This document shows, one piece after another, positions 1 through 7,035 of a stretch of DNA of 22,527 nucleotides. The notes below the pieces were generated by a model. It had not been told where the DNA came from. It was given only the letters and a program-made list of their open reading frames with translations, and did no database searches. The stretch covers positions 1-22,527 of the forward strand of contig JADGAO010000023.1 in assembly GCA_015231995.1 (NCBI GenBank). The letters run 5' to 3'. The translations under genes and the position numbers were made by a program. The DNA comes from Nitrospinota bacterium (lineage in GTDB: Bacteria > Nitrospinota_A > UBA7883 > JACRLM01). The first letter of the stretch is position 1; the number at the start of each line of letters is the position of its first letter.

Positions 1-214
1 CCCCGCCAACTTTGCGGGGAGAGAGCCTGCCCTGAGTCTTCCGAAGGGAAGGCGCAAAGCGCCAGGTGAGGGGTTACAAGCAGTACCTCAATAATGTTGA
101 AGCTCGCGTGGTTCTAACTTGAAACACTGTTTGTTTCCCTCCCCCCCCAACCCTCTCCCGCGATGTTGCGCGGTAGAGGGGGCAGGATCATTGGTCAACG
201 ACTTATGCAAAGCT
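1..214. repeat. Left copy of a ~210 bp imperfect inverted repeat
   Basis: This stretch reads, with a few substitutions and small indels, as the reverse complement of 5428-5635. Both copies share a CCTGCCCTGAGTCTTCCG block, a GGTGAGGGGTTACAAGCAGTA block, a CTCTCCCGCGAT hairpin and a final TTATGCAAAGCT. It begins at the first base of the window and may extend further left. No reading frame with a signal or domain is visible. It is probably a dispersed noncoding repeat. Confidence 0.85.
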
Positions 215-453
215 CCCCTCATCAAGTGGAGGTGGCTCTTCGCGTCGGGTGAGGGGTGATCCCTGCAAAAACGGCGGGGTGAAGAACACCCCCTTTGTCC
301 CCCGAAGCTCGGGGGACCGCAACGCAGTTGCGAGGGGGTTTAATTAAACCCCTCCGGCGCGATGACGCGCCACCTCCCCTTTCTAAGGGGAGGGAAAAGG
401 ATGACGCCTTCGCTTCGTCCTGCAAATGTACAAGAACACCCTGCCGATACGGG
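215..453. other. Gene-free, repeat-filled region
   Basis: No credible gene was found here; the short open frames are low-complexity translations of repeats. It holds a hairpin with arms around GGCGGGGTG and CACCCC and an AAGAA loop (about 274-291), then the palindromic repeat at 294-400. The HEAT-repeat gene ends at 454, so these hairpins may also act as its 3' end. No clean U-tract terminator is seen on that strand. Confidence 0.6.
294..400. repeat. Dispersed palindromic repeat, copy 1
   Basis: About 107 bp, nearly identical to 19737-19842 and, in its first half, to 22473-22527. It consists of stacked hairpins: a variable C-run/G-run hairpin, a GCAACGCAGTTGC hairpin, a central GGGGTTTAATTAAACCCC palindrome, a GGCGCGATGACGCGCC hairpin and a CCCCTTTCTAAGGGG hairpin. 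No protein is encoded. The form resembles miniature or REP-like elements. Confidence 0.85.
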
Positions 454-993
454 TCAGCGGATCTGCTCCAGCGATTTTTTCATCACCGAGGATGCTGTGG
501 GGTTCTTCTCAAGCGGGAGGTTATCCTCCATCAGCTTTTGAGCCTCCTGCCCGCCGATTCTTCCCAGCGAACGGATTGCCGAAAGGCGCACCATCACGTC
601 GGTATCCTTAAGGCCTTCGCCGATGGTCTTCACGGCTTTCTCGCCTTCCATGTTGCCCAGAGCCTCGTAAGCCGAGGAACGTATGTAAGCGTTTTTGTCG
701 TTGACCGCTTTGTCCGCGACGATTGAGGCTGTCTCGCTGGTTTTGAAGTGGGTCAGCGCCAGCAGAGCTCTCGCGCGGGCGACGGGGAACACCTTTTCGT
801 CCCCGGCTATCTTTATAAGCGTTTCCCTTGCAGAGTCCGGCTTGAGCCTGGCGAAATAATCGCCCTCCGGCATCCCGTGCCGCCCGGACAGCACAGAAAC
901 CATATCTCCGTAAGAAACCACCACATCCTGCGCAAAGGAAGTGGAAGCGAAAACCAGCGAAAGAGCGGTTAATGCGCAAAAGAGATGTTTCAT
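454..993 (-). CDS. Secreted HEAT-repeat protein
   Basis: A 179-residue protein starting with a typical Sec signal peptide: K2 and H3, then a hydrophobic stretch to about residue 19, with likely cleavage after FAQ (22). The frame is open upstream, but ATG at 993 is chosen because it gives this signal peptide and has GGAGGA nine bases upstream. Residues about 70-155 form helical repeats of the HEAT/PBS-lyase type, with segments such as ARARALLALTHF, IRSSAYEALGNM and VRLSAIRSLGRIG at ~30-residue spacing. HEAT repeats are protein-binding scaffolds, so a periplasmic adaptor role is inferred. It lies 20 bases after the metalloprotease gene on the same strand, so the two are probably co-transcribed and may act together. 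The partner is unknown. Confidence 0.85.
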   Translation of the reverse strand: MKHLFCALTALSLVFASTSFAQDVVVSYGDMVSVLSGRHGMPEGDYFARLKPDSARETLIKIAGDEKVFPVARARALLALTHFKTSETASIVADKAVNDKNAYIRSSAYEALGNMEGEKAVKTIGEGLKDTDVMVRLSAIRSLGRIGGQEAQKLMEDNLPLEKNPTASSVMKKSLEQIR

Positions 994-1013
994 CTTCTTC
1001 AATCCTCCAATTT

Positions 1014-2261
1014 CTATAATACAACCGGGTGCGTGTTCATGACCTCGCCCTGCTGGGGCGAGATAACAGTCTGGTCGCCAGTGGGATAACCTTCGCTCGT
1101 CGTGTCGTCCGTCCAGAACATCAGGAACTGGGTGTTCACCCCCCTGCATTCAGGCCCGGAGACTCTTCCGTCGCCGTTCGTATCGTACGCAGGGCCGCAT
1201 TCGCCGGTGTCGGAAAGAGGGTCGTGCTTGGAGCCGTCCCGCTCCGACGGGTGGTACAGGCCGAGGTAGTGGCCGATTTCATGGGCAAGCGTGAGCGACA
1301 GGTAAAGCTGATCCGTCTCATGCACGGTGTAACCGGGGAATGTGAAGCCGAAGCTGGTGGCCGCCGCAACAAGCCCGGAAGAACCGGTGCCGTGCAGGAA
1401 ACCGGGGCCGGGTATCGCCCCGTCCATCCCCAAAAGACCGCCGCCGAGCTGGGGCATAAGGAAACAGTTGATGCCCGTATCACCACGACCGGCAGTCCCG
1501 CGCGAAGCGGCGTCCAGGAACGCGCCTACATCATCTATAGACCCGCCCGCCTGAGCGACGGCGTTCGGGTCGTCCCTGAACTCGACGTTGAGGGCGTTCA
1601 CAGTCACTCCCACCTGCTGAAAAATGTTCGTGATGTAATTTTTAATGTTTTGCGCGTCGTCCACGCTCGAGATGACCGGGTTCGACCCGCCGACGGTGTA
1701 AACGAAAAGGTTGAGCGTGATCCCGCCCTTGGAGAAATCGGGGTCGTATTTCTTCACCAGATATACATTGACGGAAGCCGAAGAGTCCGAAGCGTTGCTG
1801 AGCGCGACGGTGTAGTCGCCGGTAGGGAAGTCGCCCGCAGAGACGTGACGCACGGGAATCATCGCCCCGATGCTGTCGCCGCCGGCGTTCCAGATAAAGT
1901 TGTAAAACGCGCTGTAGGCGCCGCTTATCGAATTGGCGTCGTAGTTGTAGTCGAAATATGTCGAGGCCGAGTTGGACAGCGAGTCAATGTAAATCGGCCC
2001 GCCAGTGGTGTCCACCACGATTTCGGTGACTTTGCCCCCGTCGCTTTCCACGCCGGAGATGCTGAACCATTCTTTGGCCACGCCGCCTGCAAGCGTCACC
2101 GAACCTATTAGAGATGATGTGTATGTAATCCCGCCGGAAGACGTTCCGTCCGTTGTGCCAGAGGATGAGTCGCATCCATTAAGAATAATGGAAAACGGGA
2201 CTAGAAGAGCCGCGCTCCAAAACCTGAGCCACCCGATCCTTGATTTACCATTAGACGACAT
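1014..2261 (-). CDS. Lipoprotein zinc metalloprotease (metzincin-like)
   Basis: A 415-residue protein. ATG at 2261 is chosen because it gives a lipoprotein signal (hydrophobic 11-26, lipobox LNGC, lipidated Cys30) with a purine-rich GGGAG just upstream; a longer in-frame extension lacks these. A Thr/Ser/Gly-rich linker follows, then a beta-rich region (about 45-170) and the protease region. HEIGHYLGLYH at 327-337 is the HExxHxxGxxH zinc motif of metzincins: three zinc-binding His and the catalytic Glu. Met381 in FLMFW is a plausible Met-turn. Between them, residues 360-371 read DTNGDGRVSGPE, which fits a 12-residue EF-hand-type calcium loop. Overall it resembles M43-like or orphan metzincins; the exact family is not certain. 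Asp after the lipidated Cys would favour inner-membrane retention by the Enterobacterial rule, which may not apply here. The substrate is unknown. Confidence 0.85.
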   Translation of the reverse strand: MSSNGKSRIGWLRFWSAALLVPFSIILNGCDSSSGTTDGTSSGGITYTSSLIGSVTLAGGVAKEWFSISGVESDGGKVTEIVVDTTGGPIYIDSLSNSASTYFDYNYDANSISGAYSAFYNFIWNAGGDSIGAMIPVRHVSAGDFPTGDYTVALSNASDSSASVNVYLVKKYDPDFSKGGITLNLFVYTVGGSNPVISSVDDAQNIKNYITNIFQQVGVTVNALNVEFRDDPNAVAQAGGSIDDVGAFLDAASRGTAGRGDTGINCFLMPQLGGGLLGMDGAIPGPGFLHGTGSSGLVAAATSFGFTFPGYTVHETDQLYLSLTLAHEIGHYLGLYHPSERDGSKHDPLSDTGECGPAYDTNGDGRVSGPECRGVNTQFLMFWTDDTTSEGYPTGDQTVISPQQGEVMNTHPVVL

Positions 2262-2493
2262 AAAGCTCCCTTTCGCAGGAATCAAAATAAAGCGTTCCCA
2301 ACTTACTCCGTCGCCCGTTATGGCGTCACAACCAGGCTGACGTATATTACCACAAGCATGGATATGAACGGTTCGTTTCCCTTGATTCTCTGATAAGCGT
2401 GGGCGTCGCATATTGTCATTTCGAAGACGCCTCTGGCGTCCGTGGCAATCTTCAGGATTATCCTGGACCGCCACGCCACCTGGAGGGATGGAG

Positions 2494-2499
2494 TATAAT
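2494..2499 (+). promoter_or_regulatory. Perfect -10 box (TATAAT) before the PilZ gene
   Basis: A consensus TATAAT, but no good -35 box at 16-18 bp upstream (CCACGC). Transcription would begin near 2506. That leaves only about nine bases before the TTG start at 2515, or about 42 before the ATG at 2548. Confidence 0.45.
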
Positions 2500-2514
2500 T
2501 ATAAGTGAGAGATA

Positions 2515-2859
2515 TTGGTAATTATCGGCTCTAGCCGACGGGGGCGTATGCGAATATATCCGAGAATCAGTAGCATGAAGCTAACTGCGGTGGAGCGCTT
2601 CAACGAGGTCGGCGAGTTGGCGGAGGAGACCATCGGCAGAACCCTCAACATCTCCGAGGGCGGCATGTTGCTGGAGATGGTCATGCCTATTCCGCTTCTA
2701 TCGAAGGTGGCCCTTAGCGTGGGTTTGGGTGACTCGGTGCTTCATGTGAAAGGCGAAGTCGTCCACCTTCGCAAAAACGATAACGGCCACATCGAGACGG
2801 GCATACAGTTCGAGGGGATCACCGACGAAAACCGGAAATTGATCCGCAAGAGCCTTTAA
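2515..2859 (+). CDS. PilZ-domain protein (c-di-GMP receptor-like)
   Basis: A 114-residue single-domain protein. The N-terminal basic stretch SRRGRMRIYPR resembles the RxxxR part of PilZ, and LNISEGGMLLE (about 45-55) matches the [D/N]xSxxG part; both contact cyclic di-GMP in the family. The end, GIQFEGITDENRKLI, is also typical. It probably binds c-di-GMP and switches an unknown partner in motility, adhesion or envelope functions. The start is uncertain: TTG at 2515 keeps all the arginines but has little leader if the TATAAT at 2494 is used, while ATG at 2548 has a GGGGG tract upstream but loses SRRGR. It stands alone, diverging from the metalloprotease gene and converging on the kinase gene. 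Confidence 0.85.
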   Translation: MVIIGSSRRGRMRIYPRISSMKLTAVERFNEVGELAEETIGRTLNISEGGMLLEMVMPIPLLSKVALSVGLGDSVLHVKGEVVHLRKNDNGHIETGIQFEGITDENRKLIRKSL

Positions 2860-2896
2860 CGGGGAGGGGGGGGGCGACTGCCGCGCCTTTGTTGAG

Positions 2897-3075
2897 GCGG
2901 GATTCTTCACGGAGTTTACCCCGAGTCCACCGAAGGGTTACGCTTCGTTCAGAATGACAATTTTTTGTCATCCTGAGGGAGCTTTGTGACCGAAGGATCA
3001 AAATAAAATAGAACATTCTATTTGATGGATTCTTCGCAGAGTTTACCCTGAGCATGCGAGGGACTCAGAATGGCG
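2897..3075. repeat. Dispersed GTCATCCTGAG-type palindromic repeat (one and a half copies)
   Basis: A half element (2897-2960, ending in CGTTCAGAATGACAA) followed by a fuller element (2965-3075) that opens TTGTCATCCTGAGG, passes through GACCGAAGGATCAAA and an AT-rich core with ATTCTATTTGAT, and closes with a GATTCTTC / ACTCAGAATGGCGA end. Related copies lie at 13272-13388, 17789-17928, 18396-18484 and 18531-18624. It fills the gap between the convergent PilZ and kinase genes. Confidence 0.8.
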
Positions 3076-3119
3076 ACTCTGAGCGATAGCGAAGAATTTT
3101 CCTCGGTTCTAGGCGTTCC

Positions 3120-5306
3120 TCACTTGACGCAACGAAAGCCGTTATCGTTCGTCCGCGTCGTGGGTTTCTCCTCGAATCTATGGGAAACCGTCAGGTACGA
3201 CGCCTTATCGTTCCAGGAACCGCCACGGAGAATACGTTTGTCCCCTTCGGCGCTGGACGTCCATTCCCACACGTTCCCGCTCATATCGTGCAGACCCAAT
3301 GGATTGGGCGGGTAACTGCCGATTTTGACGGCTTTTTTCAAGCCGGACTCTTTATAATTGGCCTCGTCCACGCTCAATCCACCAGAAGCCGTGGCATATT
3401 CCGGTTTATCTTTGCAACTGCGCGCCGCCATCTCCCATTCCTGCTCGGTCGGCAACCGTTTCCCGGCTTTCTCGCAGTATGCGTTCGCTTCGCTCCAATC
3501 AACCATATCCACCGGGCAATTCGGACAACTTCTGCCTTCCGGGCGGCTTTTTTCCATGACCTTCTCATACTCAGCCTGCGTCACTTCATGTTTATCCATA
3601 AAGAATTTGCCGCAGGGAACGAACACCATGCCGCTCGGAGCTTCCTTTTTCTTCTCATGCTCCGAGCCGGATTTTTGTTCCGCCCGCTCCCGGCGCGGTG
3701 AAACGTCCGCCACCTGGCGTTGGGACAAAACCTCCCTCGCCTTCACGGCGGGAGGGTATCCGGGCTGAACCGCCTCGGCCACCGCAAGATACTCTTCGGC
3801 CTTTGCGGGCTGGTTTTTCCCAATAGCTCCATGAGCCAGTTCCACTGCGCGGGCGGCGATTTTTTCTGTCCCTGCCTTTGCGGATTCGTTTGCGGGATCA
3901 ATCGAAAGAGCCTCCCGATACTTCTCCAGCGCGTTTTTACCCTTTGGAGTGACGAGACGATTTGCGGCCAAATCCTTTTCGGCGGCCATCAACAGGCTTT
4001 CGACTTTTTCGCGTTTCTCCTTGTCGGCCTGCTCTGTCGCGCTTGGAGCCGTCGCCGAAACTTCCGTCGCGCCTACCTGCGGTTCCGCCTTTTTTTCAGT
4101 CGCCGGAACGTCGGTGGGCAACGAGGTGGCGGGAGTCTCCGCAGGTTTCTGCGCCACAATCGGCATTGGCGCCGGACTCTTCGGAGCCTCGCTTCCAAAC
4201 ATCAGATACAATCCGCCAGCGACCGCCAGTAGCAGGCCCGCCGCCACAGCCACGCGCCCCAGCGGTTTCGCCGACGGGCTACCCTTGGCCGGGTTGACTA
4301 AACCGGAGGGAGGCGTGAGGCGCATTTCTTCCGTGCGTCCGGCCAGATTCGCCGCCGCAGACGCAAGGTCGCGCCGCAAAGCCAAGGCGGAGGGATAACG
4401 TTTCTCCGGGTCCTTCTCCAGCAGGCGCATGACGGCGCGTTCGATAATCTCCGGTACGTCGGGATTGACCTGCCGTAACGGCACAGGCGGTTCGGATACA
4501 TGCTGATGCATGACCCCCCAGGGGGTGTCCGAGCGGAACGGCAATATCCCCGTGAGCATCTGGTAAAAAATCACGCCCAGCGAATAAAGGTCGCTTCGCG
4601 GCCCGATCTTGGCCGCCTCGCCTCTCGCCTGTTCCGGCGACATGTACGCCGGAGTGCCCATCGCCCTGCCTGCGCTGGTCAGTTCGATGCCCGACTTGGT
4701 GGCGTCGTCATCCACCCCCAGCGCCTTGGCCAGGCCGAAATCCAGTATCTTCGCCACCCGCTGGCTCCCTATGTGGGCCACCACCACGTTGTCGCCTTTC
4801 ATGTCCCTGTGGACTATCCCCTCGCCGTGGGCGCATTCCAGCCCGTCGCACATCTGCATGGCCAGCGACAGGAAATCGGAAATGGAGAATTTGCCGCCGT
4901 CGAGAATCATCTGCCGGAGCGATTTGCCCTCGATAAACGGCATTACGAAAAAATACTGCCCCTCCGGAGTTTTGGCGAAATCGAGCACCGTGACTATGTT
5001 GGGGTGTTCGAGCCGGGACTGGAGCTTGACCTCCCGCTGGAACCTGCGGATCGTGTTCTCGTTTTCCGTATGGTGGGCAGAGACCATCTTGATGGCCACC
5101 GGTTTGTTCGTGCTTATCTGGACGGCCTTGTACACCGCGCCCATTCCGCCTTCGCCGAGTTTGTGAAGAATGCGGTAACGCCCGTCGAAAACCTGGCCGG
5201 CCATGGCGTCCTTGGAACGGACAATCAGGCCGGAAGCGTCATGCGGGCAAAACTTTATTCCCTGTTCGTATTCGCGTTCGCAAAGGGGGCAAAATAGTTT
5301 TTCCAT
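3120..5306 (-). CDS. Membrane Ser/Thr protein kinase with C-terminal FGE-sulfatase-like domain
   Basis: 728 residues from the ATG at 5306; the ribosome site is weak, but this start opens directly on a zinc-ribbon-like knuckle (C6PLC9, C20PHD). Kinase domain about 43-315: glycine loop GEGGMGAVYK (51-60), Lys73, HRDMKGDN (166-173), DFG (189-191) and SPEQARG (223-229), so all catalytic residues are present. One membrane span lies at about 351-370, then a Pro/Ala/Thr-rich linker, a helical TPR-like stretch (about 433-528), and residues 559-728 resembling the formylglycine-generating-enzyme/SUMF fold (GMVFVP, LPTEQEWEMAAR, GLHDMSGNVWEW, ILRGGSWND, NGFRCVK). That domain lacks the usual FxMGS...FyI segment and has no Cys just after RGGSW, so it is probably a binding rather than a catalytic module. 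Kinase fusions of this kind are known. The kinase faces the cytoplasm and the C-terminus should be extracytoplasmic. Ligand and targets are unknown. Confidence 0.92.
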   Translation of the reverse strand: MEKLFCPLCEREYEQGIKFCPHDASGLIVRSKDAMAGQVFDGRYRILHKLGEGGMGAVYKAVQISTNKPVAIKMVSAHHTENENTIRRFQREVKLQSRLEHPNIVTVLDFAKTPEGQYFFVMPFIEGKSLRQMILDGGKFSISDFLSLAMQMCDGLECAHGEGIVHRDMKGDNVVVAHIGSQRVAKILDFGLAKALGVDDDATKSGIELTSAGRAMGTPAYMSPEQARGEAAKIGPRSDLYSLGVIFYQMLTGILPFRSDTPWGVMHQHVSEPPVPLRQVNPDVPEIIERAVMRLLEKDPEKRYPSALALRRDLASAAANLAGRTEEMRLTPPSGLVNPAKGSPSAKPLGRVAVAAGLLLAVAGGLYLMFGSEAPKSPAPMPIVAQKPAETPATSLPTDVPATEKKAEPQVGATEVSATAPSATEQADKEKREKVESLLMAAEKDLAANRLVTPKGKNALEKYREALSIDPANESAKAGTEKIAARAVELAHGAIGKNQPAKAEEYLAVAEAVQPGYPPAVKAREVLSQRQVADVSPRRERAEQKSGSEHEKKKEAPSGMVFVPCGKFFMDKHEVTQAEYEKVMEKSRPEGRSCPNCPVDMVDWSEANAYCEKAGKRLPTEQEWEMAARSCKDKPEYATASGGLSVDEANYKESGLKKAVKIGSYPPNPLGLHDMSGNVWEWTSSAEGDKRILRGGSWNDKASYLTVSHRFEEKPTTRTNDNGFRCVK

Positions 5307-5337
5307 ATTTGATTTGGCGACATGTTGAATCCGCAAA

Positions 5338-5343
5338 ATTATA
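5338..5343 (-). promoter_or_regulatory. Likely -10 box of the kinase gene
   Basis: On the minus strand this reads TATAAT, about 31 bases before the ATG at 5306, giving a leader of roughly 25 bases. No convincing -35 is seen at normal spacing, so it may need an activator. Confidence 0.4.
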
Positions 5344-5378
5344 GCACACGGATTTGAACTTGTTCTTCGCACGTGCAA

Positions 5379-5790
5379 AGACGCCGGCGTGAACGCCCTT
5401 AACCCAACTTTGTCCCTTAGCAGGAAAGCTTTGCATAAGCGTTGACCGATGATCCTGCCACCTCTCCCGCGCTATATCGCGGGAGAGGGTTGGGGTGAGG
5501 GAAACAATCAGTGTTTTGGGCTTGAGCCACGCGAGTTCAAATTATTGAGATACTGCTTGTAACCCCTCACCTGGCGCAAAACGCCTTCCCTTCGGAAGAC
5601 TCAGGGCAGGCTTTCTCCCCGCAAAGTTAGCGGGGAGAGGGTAGGGAGTTAATCGTGGACTTACGCAAGGGTTTCTTTGTTAAGGGCTGGGAAAAGCGAT
5701 GTCATGCTGAGTCATTCGACTTCGTTAAGGAGAGGCTCGTCGAAGCATGACAACAACAGTGGTTTTCACCTCATATCGGGGAATCAAAGA
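5379..5790. other. Gene-free region with composite repeats
   Basis: No gene is supported. From left to right: a fragment CAACTTTGTCCCTTAGCA (5404-5421) matching the start of the 19737 repeat family, directly joined to the right copy of the long inverted repeat (5428-5635), then a short palindromic stretch around ATGCTGAG...GAAGCATGAC (about 5701-5753). The tolQ promoter follows. Confidence 0.6.
5428..5635. repeat. Right copy of the ~210 bp inverted repeat
   Basis: Reverse complement of 1-214 with scattered differences. It contains the hairpin CTCTCCCGCGCTATATCGCGGGAGAG, written here as two arms around CTATAT. Together the copies frame the metalloprotease, HEAT, PilZ and kinase genes. Confidence 0.85.
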
Positions 5791-5819
5791 TTGACAGGTA
5801 GCGTCCATGCTTTTAATCT
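5791..5819 (+). promoter_or_regulatory. Sigma70-type promoter of the tol operon
   Basis: A consensus -35 TTGACA (5791-5796), exactly 17 bases, then TAATCT (5814-5819). Transcription would start near 5826, about 17 bases before the tolQ ATG. Nothing else upstream is as good. Confidence 0.65.
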
Positions 5820-5842
5820 AACCGGATGAATCTTCACATTGG

Positions 5843-6583
5843 ATGCCGATGAACGACTACCTGCTTACGATCCTTCTCTCCCAGGCGCCGGGGGAAATCA
5901 CCGTGATAGACATGATTACCTCTGCCGGAGCGGTCTCCAGGGGGGTGCTGGTCGTATTGCTCCTCTTCTCGCTGGCCTCGTGGGGGATCATCATGCACAA
6001 AATGAGGCTCTACAAGAAGATCAGAAAGGATACTGACGCGTTTCGCGATTTCTTCCAGAAAAAAAACCAGCTCGACCATATCTACACCTACGCTAAAAAA
6101 CTTCGCAACTGCCCGATGGCCCGCGTCTTCTTAGCCGGGTACATCGAGCTTGCGACCCAGTTCCGCCTCACACAGGGCGGCCAGCCGGATTCCGACGAAG
6201 GTTTCCTGCTCGAAAAGCTCGACTCCATAAGCCGTGCGCTCGAACGCGCCACGGCCCAGGAAGTCACGAAACTGGAGCGTTGGCTGTTTTTTTTGGGAAC
6301 GACCGGTTCTGTCACTCCGTTCATCGGCCTTTTCGGGACGGTGTGGGGGGTTATGACGGCTTTTTCGGGCATAGGCTCCAAAGGGTCGGCGAGCATAGCG
6401 GTTGTGGCCCCCGGCATAGCCGAGGCGCTCATCGTCACGGCGGCGGGTCTTTTCACGGCCATCCCTGCGGTTATCGCGTATAACTACTTCGTCTACCGCG
6501 TCAAGATAAAGGCTACGGATATGGACAACTTCTCGCTGGACATGCTCTCGCTCATTGACCGGATTTACATCAAACGCTCATGA
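5843..6583 (+). CDS. TolQ, proton-channel subunit of the Tol-Pal motor
   Basis: A 246-residue member of the MotA/TolQ/ExbB family. Three membrane spans: about 32-52, 147-172 and 193-218, with the large cytoplasmic loop between the first and second, as in TolQ. The signature region runs from LGTTGSVTPFIGLFGTVWG (about 151-169) through VAPGIAEALIVTAAGL (188-203), the part that lines the proton path with TolR. The pentameric TolQ channel with TolR converts proton flow into movement of TolA. Two in-frame ATGs, 5843 and 5849, are possible starts; neither has a strong ribosome site. The stop overlaps the tolR start as ATGA, so translation is probably coupled. Position and neighbours favour TolQ over ExbB. 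Confidence 0.95.
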   Translation: MPMNDYLLTILLSQAPGEITVIDMITSAGAVSRGVLVVLLLFSLASWGIIMHKMRLYKKIRKDTDAFRDFFQKKNQLDHIYTYAKKLRNCPMARVFLAGYIELATQFRLTQGGQPDSDEGFLLEKLDSISRALERATAQEVTKLERWLFFLGTTGSVTPFIGLFGTVWGVMTAFSGIGSKGSASIAVVAPGIAEALIVTAAGLFTAIPAVIAYNYFVYRVKIKATDMDNFSLDMLSLIDRIYIKRS

Positions 6584-7035
6584 ACGTATCGGGCGGCGAT
6601 TCGGGCGGCAGTTCACGGCGGTTCCGCCGTAAAACGACTCCGTTGATGACGGAGATAAACATCACCCCGTTCGTGGACGTGATGCTCGTTCTGCTGGTCA
6701 TATTCATGGTGACCACCCCGCTGATGCAGAGCGGAATCGCCATAGACCTGCCCAAGGAAAATGTCGGCGCGCTCGAGATACAGGAGGAGAATATCGTCTC
6801 CCTCAGGAAAGACGGCGCGATGTTCTTCAACGACAAGAGGGTGACGGCCCGGGATTTGAACGAGAAACTCAAGAAGCTTGTAACAGCGTCGCCGAAGGCG
6901 CAGGTATATCTGCGGGCCGACAAGGGCCTGCCATACGGCGCCGTGATGAAAGCTATGGGGGCGATAAAACAGGCGGGCGTGGAGCGGCTGGGCATGGTGA
7001 CGGAGATGCCCACCGATGAGGATAAAGGGAAGTGA
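6580..7035 (+). CDS. TolR, ExbD-family motor subunit
   Basis: 151 residues. A basic cytoplasmic N-terminus (SSRRFRRK) is followed by EINITPFVDVMLVLLVIFMV, one membrane span (about 29-48) with the conserved Asp33 that carries protons in TolR/ExbD. A periplasmic domain of about 100 residues follows (VYLRADKGLPYGAVMKAM is typical). It works with TolQ to energise TolA and contacts peptidoglycan in the family. The ATG lies in the tolQ stop (ATGA overlap). The next gene may start inside the tolR 3' end (ATG 7016). Confidence 0.95.
   Translation: MNVSGGDSGGSSRRFRRKTTPLMTEINITPFVDVMLVLLVIFMVTTPLMQSGIAIDLPKENVGALEIQEENIVSLRKDGAMFFNDKRVTARDLNEKLKKLVTASPKAQVYLRADKGLPYGAVMKAMGAIKQAGVERLGMVTEMPTDEDKGK

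Noticed and set aside
295..726. A 143-codon plus-strand open frame
   Set aside because: It reads through the palindromic repeat and then antisense to the HEAT gene.
1029..2111. A 360-codon open frame on the plus strand
   Set aside because: It is antisense to the metalloprotease, has Arg/Val-rich low-information translation, no domain and no ribosome site; the opposite strand has a signal peptide and zinc motif.
4500..5297. A 265-codon plus-strand open frame
   Set aside because: Antisense to the kinase domain, where all kinase motifs are clear; the translation has no recognisable fold.
1..5640. A composite transposon
   Set aside because: The flanking repeats are inverted, but no transposase or target duplication is seen; only the repeat pair is supported.
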